Assembly: GCF_006539545.1 (NCBI RefSeq)
Contig: NZ_BJNF01000053.1
Coordinates: forward strand, 1 to 38,373
DNA: 38,373 nucleotides
From: Nitrobacter winogradskyi
Lineage (GTDB): Bacteria > Pseudomonadota > Alphaproteobacteria > Rhizobiales > Xanthobacteraceae
Reading direction: 5' to 3'
Shown here: positions 31,481 to 38,373 of the stretch, piece after piece
Position numbering within the stretch: position 1 is the stretch's first letter
How the letters are laid out: the number at the start of each line of letters is the position of its first letter
Notes under the pieces: generated by a model
What the model was told of the DNA's origin: nothing
The model's input: the letters and a program-made list of their open reading frames with translations, nothing else
Databases searched by the model: none
Position numbers and translations under genes: made by a program

Positions 31481-34297
31481 TCATGACCCCCGGCTCGCGA
31501 CGATCTTGCCGAGCGCCGCATGGGCGGCGGCGAGACGCGCGATCGGCACGCGGTAAGGCGAGCACGACACATAGTTCAATCCGATCTCGTGACAGAATGC
31601 GACCGAGACGGGATCGCCGCCATGTTCGCCGCAGATGCCGACCTTGAGATTGGGGCGGGTCTTGCGGCCACGCGCGACGCCGATCTTCACCAGTTCTCCG
31701 ACACCGTCGCGATCCAACGAGACGAAAGGATCGATCGCCACAATTCCCTTCGCGATATAGGCGCCAAGAAAGCTCGACGCATCATCCCGGCTGATGCCGA
31801 ACGTGGTCTGCGTCAGATCGTTGGTGCCGAACGAGAAGAACTCCGCCGTTTCGGCGATCTCTCCCGCCACCAGGCAGGCGCGCGGCAACTCGATCATGGT
31901 GCCGACCTGGTACGTCGGCTTGCCGCCGGTTTCGCGTATCACCGATTGCGCGGTCATATCGATCCGCGCCTTGATCAGATCAAACTCCGCCTTGGTCGCG
32001 ATCAGCGGCACCATGACCTCGACGGCGACCGCCTTGCCCGTGCGCTTTTCGGCCTCGATCGCCGCTTCGAAGATCGCCCGCGCCTGCATTTCGGCGATCT
32101 CGGGATATACGATGGCAAGTCGGCACCCCCGAAAGCCAAGCATCGGATTGAATTCGGCGAGATTGCGGGCACGGTCGGCCAGCTTGCGCGGATCGGCCTT
32201 CATTGAACGGGCCACTTCATCGATCTCGGCCTGCGTATGCGGCAAAAATTCATGGAGCGGCGGATCAAGCAGCCGGATCGTAACCGGCAGGCCCTTCATG
32301 ATTTCGAACAAATCGACGAAATCGGCCCGCTGCATCGGCAGCAGCTTCGCTAGCGCGGCGCGACGCGCCTGCTCATCCTCGGACAAGATCATTTCCCGCA
32401 CCGTGCGTATGCGGGTTTCCTCGAAAAACATATGCTCGGTGCGGCACAGGCCGATTCCCTCGGCGCCGAACCTGAGCGCCGTTCGTGCGTCGGCTGACGT
32501 GTCGCCGTTGACCCTTATGCCGAGCTTGCGAATCTCGTCGGCCCAGCCCATCAGCGTGCCGAACTCGCCCGACAACTCCGGCTCGATCATCGGCATCTGT
32601 CCGGCCAGCACCTCGCCGCGCGAGCCGTCGATGGTGATGATGTCACCGACCTTGAAGGTGCGATCGCCGATCGCCATCGTGCCGCCGCCGTAGTCGACCC
32701 GAATGCTGCCGCAGCCGCAGACACAGGGCTTGCCCATGCCGCGCGCAACCACCGCCGCGTGGGAGGTCATGCCGCCGCGCGTGGTCAGAATGCCCTCGGC
32801 GGCATGCATGCCGTGAATATCTTCCGGACTGGTCTCGATCCGCACCAGGATAACCTTGCGGCCATCGGCCTGCAGCTTGGTTGCTTCTTCCGAAGAAAAC
32901 ACGATCTCACCCGCGGCCGCGCCGGGCGAGGCCGGCAGACCGGCGGCAATCACATCACGCGTTGCGTTCGGATCGATGGTCGGGTGCAACAGTTGATCGA
33001 GCGAAGCCGGATCGATGCGGGCGACCGCATCCTTCTTCGAGATCAGCCCCTCCCTGGCGAGTTCAACCGCGATACGTAACGCCGCGCGCGTCGTCCGTTT
33101 GCCGCTCCGGGTCTGCAGCATCCACAGCCTGCCATCCTCGACCGTGAACTCCATGTCCTGCATGTCGCGATAGTGTTTTTCGAGCAACCTGGAGATGCGC
33201 GTCAATTCCTTGAAGGATTCAGGCGTCGCCGTTTCCATCGACGGTTTGTCGGAGCCGGACTCCTTGCGCGCCGCCTCCGTCAGGTCCTGCGGCGTGCGGA
33301 TGCCCGCCACCACGTCCTCGCCCTGGGCGTTGATGAGAAACTCGCCGTAGAGCCGGCTTTCGCCGGTGGACGGATTGCGCGTGAACGCCACGCCGGTCGC
33401 CGATGTCTCACCCAGATTGCCGAACACCATGGCTTGCACATTGACGGCCGTGCCCCACGACTCCGGAATGTTGTGCAGGCGGCGATAGGTGACTGCCCGC
33501 GCGCTCATCCAGGACGAAAACACCGCGCCGATCGCACCCCACAACTGCTGATGAGGATCCTGCGGAAAGTCCTTGCCCGTCTCTTGCGCGACGGCCGTCT
33601 TGTACCTGCTGACCACCTCGATCCAGTCGTCGCCGGTGAGGTCGGTATCAAGCGAATAGCCCTTGCCATCCTTGAACGTATCCAGAATTTCCTCGAAGTG
33701 ATGATGCGCGAAGCCAAGCACGACATCCGAATACATGGTGATGAAGCGGCGATAGCTGTCATAGGCGAATCGCCGATCGCCGGACCGTACGGCAATCGCC
33801 TCGACGGTCCGGTCGTTGAGACCGAGATTGAGCACCGTATCCATCATGCCCGGCATCGAGGCGCGCGCCCCCGATCGCACCGATACGAGCAGCGGATCGG
33901 TGGCGTCGCCGAACGCCTTGCCGGTTATTCTTGCGACCTGCTCCAGCGCTTTTTCGACCTGTGGCGTCAACTCCTTCGGGAAAGATTTGTCATGCGCATA
34001 GAAAAACGCGCAGACGGCGGTGGTGATCGTGAAACCGGGAGGCACCGGCAGACCAAGATTGGCCATCTCGGCGAGATTAGCGCCCTTGCCGCCGAGCAAG
34101 TCCTTCAGTTCTGCCTTGCCCTCCGCCTTGCCGCCCCCAAAGGTATAGACCCACTTGCTCCTTGACCGCGGCGGCGCTCCCTGTGCGTTGCTCATCGGCT
34201 TCCCGGTGCCAGCGGACTTTTGTGCCTTCGCCCGGGATTTCGCAGGTGATCCTGATTTCGTCGCCAGCTTTTTCGACTTCGAGGCAGCTTTGACCAT
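31481..34297 (-). CDS. ppdK: Pyruvate, phosphate dikinase
   Basis: Interconverts pyruvate + ATP + Pi and PEP + AMP + PPi, linking C3 and C4 metabolism. 938 residues, against roughly 875-890 for the family. The excess is a Lys/Ala/Ser-rich N-terminal tail of about 47 residues before KWVYTFGGG; an in-frame ATG at 34195 (MSNAQGAPPRSRSKW) would remove most of it. Domains: ATP-grasp N-terminal domain (GGKGANLAEMANLGLPVPPGFTITT), central swivelling domain with the phospho-His motif GGMTSHAAVVARGMGKPC near residue 510, and C-terminal TIM barrel with SFGTNDLTQTTFG and the catalytic Cys in GICGEHGGDP. It stands alone between repeat-bearing gaps. Confidence 0.95.
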   Translation of the reverse strand: MVKAASKSKKLATKSGSPAKSRAKAQKSAGTGKPMSNAQGAPPRSRSKWVYTFGGGKAEGKAELKDLLGGKGANLAEMANLGLPVPPGFTITTAVCAFFYAHDKSFPKELTPQVEKALEQVARITGKAFGDATDPLLVSVRSGARASMPGMMDTVLNLGLNDRTVEAIAVRSGDRRFAYDSYRRFITMYSDVVLGFAHHHFEEILDTFKDGKGYSLDTDLTGDDWIEVVSRYKTAVAQETGKDFPQDPHQQLWGAIGAVFSSWMSARAVTYRRLHNIPESWGTAVNVQAMVFGNLGETSATGVAFTRNPSTGESRLYGEFLINAQGEDVVAGIRTPQDLTEAARKESGSDKPSMETATPESFKELTRISRLLEKHYRDMQDMEFTVEDGRLWMLQTRSGKRTTRAALRIAVELAREGLISKKDAVARIDPASLDQLLHPTIDPNATRDVIAAGLPASPGAAAGEIVFSSEEATKLQADGRKVILVRIETSPEDIHGMHAAEGILTTRGGMTSHAAVVARGMGKPCVCGCGSIRVDYGGGTMAIGDRTFKVGDIITIDGSRGEVLAGQMPMIEPELSGEFGTLMGWADEIRKLGIRVNGDTSADARTALRFGAEGIGLCRTEHMFFEETRIRTVREMILSEDEQARRAALAKLLPMQRADFVDLFEIMKGLPVTIRLLDPPLHEFLPHTQAEIDEVARSMKADPRKLADRARNLAEFNPMLGFRGCRLAIVYPEIAEMQARAIFEAAIEAEKRTGKAVAVEVMVPLIATKAEFDLIKARIDMTAQSVIRETGGKPTYQVGTMIELPRACLVAGEIAETAEFFSFGTNDLTQTTFGISRDDASSFLGAYIAKGIVAIDPFVSLDRDGVGELVKIGVARGRKTRPNLKVGICGEHGGDPVSVAFCHEIGLNYVSCSPYRVPIARLAAAHAALGKIVASRGS

Positions 34298-34313
34298 GGT
34301 TGAAACCGTTCCA

Positions 34314-34430
34314 TAGCGTTTTCAAGCGAAGCATGTCCTCGGGCTTGTCCCGAGGATGGAATCCCATTCGCGTGAAGAAAACGCGTCAAAACATAAAGAA
34401 CAAGAGCCGTTCACCGTTTTCATAAAGCGA
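34314..34430 (-). repeat. Composite interspersed repeat upstream of ppdK
   Basis: Inverse copy: ATAGCGTTTTCAAGCGAAG, inner hairpin CTCGGG-CTTGT-CCCGAG, then GTGAAGAAAACGCGTCAAAA and the remains of the terminal hairpin around CCGTTCACCGTTTTC. It lies within 20 nt of the ppdK start, so it occupies the position where the promoter would be expected. Confidence 0.75.
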
Positions 34431-34578
34431 TGAAAGACGCTGGATCAACGACAACATATCAAGGACAACGCGCGCGCCTTACACCATGTTTGGACGACTC
34501 CGCGCAAGCTACGCAAATCGCCTTGTTCCGAAGGATATCGACAGACGATTCAAGTTCGGAGGGCACCATACAAATGGC

Positions 34579-34607
34579 AAACAGCCCGGCTTGCGGCCGG
34601 GCTGTTT
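34579..34607. terminator. Rho-independent terminator after ftsH
   Basis: AAACAGCCCGGC (34579-34590) and GCCGGGCTGTTT (34596-34607) form a perfect 12-bp stem with a 5-nt loop. It lies 43 nt past the ftsH stop on the minus strand. The A/T-rich ends of the stem allow action in both directions, though no long U-tract follows. The rest of the gap 34431-34650 shows nothing else. Confidence 0.85.
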
Positions 34608-34650
34608 CGACGACAGATCTCGGTGGAGATACCGAGCAGTTGATGGACCA

Positions 34651-36573
34651 TCAAGCCTGCGGCTGCGGTTCGAGACCCGGATCCGGCTCCGGGCGCGGAC
34701 GCGCTTTTCCGGCAGGCGGCACCGCTGAAGCGCGCGGGGTCGCAGGCTCCAGCACCGATTCCCTGTTCGGCTTCTTACCGTTGATGAGGTCGGTGATCTC
34801 GTCGCCGGTCAACGTCTCGAATTCAAGCAAACCCTTGGCGAGCGCCTCCAGATCGGCCCGCTTCTCCGTGAGAATGCGGGTCGCGTCCTTGTAACCGGTC
34901 TCGACCAGACGCCTGACTTCGGAATCGATCTTCTGCGCAGTCGCCTCCGACACGTTCTGCTGACGGTTAACCTGCATCCCGAGGAACACCTCGTCGTTGT
35001 TCTCACCATAGGACACGGTGCCGAGTTCCTTCGACAGACCCCAGCGTGTCACCATCATGCGCGCAAGACGCGTGGCCTGATCGATGTCCGACGCCGCGCC
35101 CGACGTCACCTTCTCCGGACCGAAGATCATCTCTTCCGCCACGCGGCCGCCCATCATGATCGCGAGCCGCGAGGTCATCTGCTCCAGCGACATCGACAGC
35201 TTGTCGCGCTCGGGGAGCTGCATCACCATGCCCAGCGCCCGGCCACGCGGAATAATCGTCGCCTTGTGGATCGGATCGGTGGCGGCGACGTTGAGGCCGA
35301 CGATGGCGTGACCACCCTCATGATACGCCGTCAGCAGCTTCTCTTCCTCGGTCATGACGAGCGACTTGCGCTCGGCGCCCATCATCACCTTGTCCTTGGC
35401 CTCCTCGAACTCCGACTGCGTCACCATGCGCTTGTTGCGCCGGGCAGCGGTCAGCGCGGCCTCGTTGACGAGGTTCATCAGGTCGGCGCCGGAGAAGCCG
35501 GGCGTACCACGCGCGATGGTCTTGAGGTTGACGTCCGGCGCCAGCGGCACCTTGCGGACGTGGACCTTGAGAATCTGCTCGCGTCCGACGACGTCCGGAT
35601 TCGGCACCACGACCTGACGATCGAAACGGCCGGGGCGCAGCAGCGCCGGGTCGAGCACGTCGGGCCGGTTGGTCGCCGCTATGAGGATGACACCCTCATT
35701 GGCCTCGAAGCCGTCCATCTCGACCAACAACTGGTTCAGCGTCTGCTCGCGCTCGTCATTGCCGCCACCGAGACCGGCGCCGCGATGCCGGCCTACCGCA
35801 TCGATTTCGTCGATGAAGATGATGCAGGGCGCATTCTTTTTGGCCTGCTCGAACATGTCGCGGACGCGGCTGGCGCCGACGCCGACGAACATCTCGACGA
35901 AATCCGATCCCGAGATGGTGAAGAACGGCACGTTGGCTTCGCCGGCCACGGCGCGCGCGATCAGCGTCTTACCGGTGCCGGGAGGGCCGACCAGCAGAAC
36001 ACCGCGCGGGATCCGTCCGCCGAGACGCTGGAACTTGCCGGGGTCGCGCAGGAACTCGACGATCTCCTGCAGGTCCTGCTTGGCCTCATCGACACCCGCG
36101 ACGTCCTCGAAGGTGACGCGGCCATTGGCCTCCGTCAGCATCTTGGCGCGAGACTTGCCGAAACCCATCGCCTTGCCGGCGCCGCCCTGCATCTGGCGGG
36201 ACAGAAAAATCCACACGCCGATGAGCGCGATGAACGGCAACCACGAGACCAGCAACGAAACGAACCATGGCACGCTCTCGCCGGGGGGTTTTGCCGTGAT
36301 CTGCACCTTGGCGTCATAAAGCTTTTTCACGAGCCCCGGATCATTTGGCGCGTAGGTCTGGAAAGCGGAGCCGTTGGTGAAGTTGCCGCGAATCTCCTGC
36401 CCTTGGATCACGACATCGCGAACATTGTTCTGATCGACTTCCGTCAACAACTGCGAGAACGAAATATCCTGCGCGGTCGTGTGGTGGCCAGGATTCTGGA
36501 ACAATGTGAACAATGCCAACAGGAGCAAGACAATGATGACCCAGAGGGCGAAATTGCGCATATTGGCGTTCAT
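34651..36573 (-). CDS. ftsH: ATP-dependent zinc metalloprotease FtsH
   Basis: Membrane-anchored AAA+ protease that degrades misfolded membrane proteins and regulators such as sigma-32. 640 residues from the ATG at 36573 ([19 protein letters not shown]); the frame open to 36735 is extra. Two membrane helices (about 7-24 and 100-120) flank a periplasmic domain. AAA motifs: Walker A GPPGTGKT at about 194, Walker B IIFIDEID, the second region of homology [20 protein letters not shown]. Protease zinc motif HEGGH at about 417. The C-terminus is Pro-rich. It follows tilS in the same direction, a pairing common in proteobacteria, with 186 nt holding a candidate heat-shock promoter. Confidence 0.97.
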   Translation of the reverse strand: MNANMRNFALWVIIVLLLLALFTLFQNPGHHTTAQDISFSQLLTEVDQNNVRDVVIQGQEIRGNFTNGSAFQTYAPNDPGLVKKLYDAKVQITAKPPGESVPWFVSLLVSWLPFIALIGVWIFLSRQMQGGAGKAMGFGKSRAKMLTEANGRVTFEDVAGVDEAKQDLQEIVEFLRDPGKFQRLGGRIPRGVLLVGPPGTGKTLIARAVAGEANVPFFTISGSDFVEMFVGVGASRVRDMFEQAKKNAPCIIFIDEIDAVGRHRGAGLGGGNDEREQTLNQLLVEMDGFEANEGVILIAATNRPDVLDPALLRPGRFDRQVVVPNPDVVGREQILKVHVRKVPLAPDVNLKTIARGTPGFSGADLMNLVNEAALTAARRNKRMVTQSEFEEAKDKVMMGAERKSLVMTEEEKLLTAYHEGGHAIVGLNVAATDPIHKATIIPRGRALGMVMQLPERDKLSMSLEQMTSRLAIMMGGRVAEEMIFGPEKVTSGAASDIDQATRLARMMVTRWGLSKELGTVSYGENNDEVFLGMQVNRQQNVSEATAQKIDSEVRRLVETGYKDATRILTEKRADLEALAKGLLEFETLTGDEITDLINGKKPNRESVLEPATPRASAVPPAGKARPRPEPDPGLEPQPQA

Positions 36574-36709
36574 CGATCTTCCTTCGAGGCCGCGCGGATC
36601 GCAGCCGGATATCCCTGCATCGACATTAACAGATGGAAGTTGCCGACGCGTATACCAATCTAGGCGCAGCGACCGCCGCTGCCAAGGGAACCGGACGAGA
36701 CTCTTTATT

Positions 36710-36736
36710 AAATAAGACTTGTCCGGCTGAGGCAAG
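36710..36736 (-). promoter_or_regulatory. Candidate RpoH (sigma-32) promoter of ftsH
   Basis: On the minus strand CTTG (36736-36733), a 16-nt spacer and CTTATTT (36716-36710) resemble the alphaproteobacterial heat-shock promoter form CTTG-N16-18-CYTATNT. It is about 137 nt upstream of the ftsH start. ftsH is a known member of heat-shock regulons. The site is inferred from the motif only. Confidence 0.4.
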
Positions 36737-36759
36737 ATGACACAAGGTTTTGCTCCGCG

Positions 36760-37890
36760 TCAGGGGCGATATTTCCGCCCACCACCCCTTTGATCCGTTT
36801 CACCTTTCGATCCGCGCCGGGGGGGCGCTGGCTCGATGCTGATCCGCTCGGAGGTCAGCGTCACCAGCGCCCCCGCGAGCGTCCTCCTGAGCAGAACGCG
36901 CCGGCCGGAATCCGCATCATTGGCGGCGCTTTCCAGCGCCGAAAGCAGAGTCTCGACCTTGCCCAGTTCGGCCGGCCCCTCACAGCCGACGCGATCGATC
37001 GTCCGCTGCAACAACCGAACCTTGATCTCCTCCGAGAGGACCATAAACGCCTCCGTTCGAAAGCCCGGACGCGGCGCGGCGGCATCCTGCAGGGCCAGAA
37101 ACCTCTCCGCGCCGTCGACCAGAAGTTCCAGCGCGGTATTCGCGCGCATCAAACGCGATGCGAGCCGCGACAGGTTGCGGGCATCGCATCCTTCCTCCGC
37201 CAGCGCCGGCATCAGGGCGCGCAATCGCGGACGCGTGAAACCGAGGTCACGATTGGTCGGATCCTCCGCATAGTCGATCTTTGCCTTCTTCAGCGTCGCG
37301 ATCAGCCTCGCCTTCGGAACACTCAGTAGCGGCCGGACCAGCACCAACCCGTCGCGCATGGTTTCGCGCGACATCGCGGAGAGGCCAGCGATGCCGCTGC
37401 CACGCGATATACGCATCAGAACGGTTTCCGCCTGATCATCCAACGTATGTCCGGTCAGGACGTGGCTCGCGCCGAGAGACCGCGCCGCCTTGAACAGCAG
37501 GGCGTATCGCGCCTCACGCGCGGCCGCGGGCAAGCCCGTCGCAGGCTTCGGACCAGTCCAACGCAACGTGCGATGAGGAATGCCGAGAGATTTGGCCAGT
37601 TGCTTCACCTGGCGGGCCTCGCGCGCGGCTTCGCGCCGAAGCGCATGATCGACGGTGACGGCAACGAGATCTGGGCCCCGCCTCATGGCGCGCCGCCAGC
37701 GCGCGGCCAGCCACATCAAGGCAACGGAATCGGGACCACCGGATACGGCGAGGACCAGCGCGCGGCTGGCTTTCCAGTCTGAAAAAAGCCCTTTCGCTTC
37801 CGTGTCGGCGATCGGCGAACCGGCGTACGCCTTCGATGGCTTCGTCGCGCGCGCGGACGATCTAGTCCGAGCCACCGATACCCATCCCAA
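36760..37890 (-). CDS. tilS: tRNA(Ile)-lysidine synthetase
   Basis: Adds lysine to C34 of tRNA-Ile(CAU) so that it reads AUA; essential in bacteria. 376 residues from TTG at 37890; a GTG at 37875 is an alternative, and no ATG is available before the catalytic domain. PP-loop SGGPDSVALMWLAARWR at about residue 50, then VTVDHALRREAAREA, HVLTGHTLDDQAETVLMRISRGSG and the DPTNRDLGFTRPRLRALMPAL block typical of TilS. The C-terminal domain is shorter than in E. coli TilS and ends in a basic tail (RRGSKGETDQRGGGRKYRP). The 5' end overlaps the VOC gene by about 29 nt (less with GTG 37875). Confidence 0.92.
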   Translation of the reverse strand: MGWVSVARTRSSARATKPSKAYAGSPIADTEAKGLFSDWKASRALVLAVSGGPDSVALMWLAARWRRAMRRGPDLVAVTVDHALRREAAREARQVKQLAKSLGIPHRTLRWTGPKPATGLPAAAREARYALLFKAARSLGASHVLTGHTLDDQAETVLMRISRGSGIAGLSAMSRETMRDGLVLVRPLLSVPKARLIATLKKAKIDYAEDPTNRDLGFTRPRLRALMPALAEEGCDARNLSRLASRLMRANTALELLVDGAERFLALQDAAAPRPGFRTEAFMVLSEEIKVRLLQRTIDRVGCEGPAELGKVETLLSALESAANDADSGRRVLLRRTLAGALVTLTSERISIEPAPPRRGSKGETDQRGGGRKYRP

Positions 37891-38245
37891 ACGTCAGGCG
37901 ATTGCCGTCCAGATCGTCAATCTCGAAATCACGCATGCCATAGGGACGATCGCCCGGCGGATGCACGATGGCCGCCCCTCGCGACCTCAGTTCATCGTGC
38001 AGCGCGTCGACCTCGGTCACGAACACGTTGACGGCGCCTCGGCCCGATTGGCGTTGCATCTTGTGCGCGGCCTGCAAATGAATCGTCACGTCGTCCCGCT
38101 CAACACCAGCGTAGAAAACCGGATCACCGTAGGTGAAGCCCACCCTAAAGCCGAGAACGTCGCGATAGTAGGCTACGGCTTTCAGAACGTCCTGGACCAC
38201 GAGCAAGGTCGCGGCGGCACAAAAGCGCGGGGCATCAAGGCTCAT
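37862..38245 (-). CDS. VOC-family protein (glyoxalase/bleomycin-resistance fold)
   Basis: 127-residue single-domain vicinal oxygen chelate protein. The fold blocks are clear: AATLLVVQDVLKAVAYYRDVLGFRVGFTYGDPVFYAGVERDDVTIHLQAA in the first half, then VNVFVTEVDALHDELRSRGAAIVHPPGDRPYGMRDFEIDDLDGNRLTFG in the second. The His in VTIHLQAA and the Asp/Glu residues of the second half could bind metal. Members range from glyoxalase to antibiotic-binding proteins, so the activity cannot be assigned. The ATG at 38245 is the natural start. It overlaps tilS at its 3' end. Confidence 0.88.
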   Translation of the reverse strand: MSLDAPRFCAAATLLVVQDVLKAVAYYRDVLGFRVGFTYGDPVFYAGVERDDVTIHLQAAHKMQRQSGRGAVNVFVTEVDALHDELRSRGAAIVHPPGDRPYGMRDFEIDDLDGNRLTFGMGIGGSD

Positions 38246-38319
38246 CGGACCAGTTCCCTTGGTCGGAGACTGCCCGAGGTCGGAGACCTACCCGAGTTCA
38301 GGCGATCCGGAACACGCTC

Positions 38320-38363
38320 TCTAGAGCATGATCCGATCAAGTTGAATCGGACCATGCTCTAGA
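38320..38363. repeat. Long palindromic repeat, GAGCATGATCCGAT type
   Basis: TCTAGAGCATGATCCGAT (38320-38337) and ATCGGACCATGCTCTAGA (38346-38363) form an 18-bp dyad with one mismatch (a G-U pair in RNA) and an 8-nt loop. One arm matches the repeat ends at 814-831 and 29660-29674. It lies 75 nt upstream of the VOC gene start. Confidence 0.8.
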
Positions 38364-38373
38364 AATGGTTGTT

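Noticed and set aside
35266-36663. 465-codon plus-strand frame opposite ftsH
   Set aside because: Antisense shadow of ftsH, with no homology I can recognise.
38259-38300. Imperfect tandem CGGAGAC...CCCGAG units near the right edge
   Set aside because: Only two short, imperfect units; too little to call an array or regulatory site.

Overview
The window looks like a chromosomal segment of an alphaproteobacterium of the Bradyrhizobium/Nitrobacter/Rhodopseudomonas group (Nitrobacteraceae). Reasons: high GC; a conserved ispH-thrB-rnhA cluster; a tilS-ftsH pair; a DUF1013 (TrcR-type) cell-cycle regulator; an NdvA-type glucan exporter; and interspersed repeats (GATCATGCTCTAG palindromes and elements with a TTTTGACGCGTTTTCTTCAC core) that I associate with this group. 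Divergent cbbR and cbbF-cbbP-cbbA genes show Calvin-cycle capacity, which fits Nitrobacter or a facultative autotroph. Genus is an inference. I see no prophage, transposase, CRISPR array or classical island.

Layout. 1-1.5 kb: two small conserved hypotheticals and a YqaA/DedA-type membrane protein, all minus strand. 1.7-6.3 kb: a periplasmic NMT1/SsuA-like binding protein, an NdvA-type ABC exporter and a D,D-carboxypeptidase, plus strand. 6.3-7.3 kb: a short KdpA-like tail, a terminator, a secreted Gly/Cys/His repeat peptide and a universal stress protein, minus strand. 7.8-10.7 kb: FadD, a DUF924 protein and a peroxiredoxin, plus strand. 10.8-13.4 kb: ispH-thrB-rnhA, minus strand, facing the peroxiredoxin gene across a paired palindromic repeat. 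13.6 kb: the TrcR/DUF1013 gene with a structured leader. 14.5-15.3 kb: a small lipoprotein and a gene-poor, repeat-rich stretch. 15.3-19.5 kb: cbbA, cbbP, cbbF (minus) and cbbR (plus). 19.6-22.2 kb: tRNA-Pro(CGG), a Sua5-type threonylcarbamoyl-AMP synthase and a GlcD-type flavin oxidase. 22.2-25 kb: SRAP peptidase (minus), then a hypothetical gene, a Nudix hydrolase, a TIGR02301 protein and a short hypothetical (plus). 25-28.7 kb: a dihydroorotase-like gene (minus) divergent from an overlapping ygfZ-tag-HD hydrolase operon. 28.8-31.1 kb: an exported hypothetical and a SleB cell-wall hydrolase. 31.5-34.3 kb: pyruvate phosphate dikinase. 34.6-38.3 kb: ftsH, tilS and a VOC protein, all minus strand.

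How the genes fit together. The cbb cluster supplies FBPase, phosphoribulokinase and FBP aldolase, presumably under CbbR; RuBisCO and transketolase must lie elsewhere. PPDK links pyruvate and PEP. IspH, ThrB, RnhA, TsaC, TilS, FtsH and YgfZ are housekeeping.

Most worth a second look: (i) a 19-bp tandem duplication of the dihydroorotase start region that creates an 11-codon overlapping decoy ORF; (ii) a Gln in place of the first metal-ligand His in that enzyme; (iii) a hairpin abutting the Shine-Dalgarno of trcR, behind a promoter containing a GANTC site; (iv) composite MITE-like repeats whose CTA trinucleotides serve as stop codons of three genes; (v) a secreted peptide with two near-identical Gly-Cys-Gly/Cys-His repeats.
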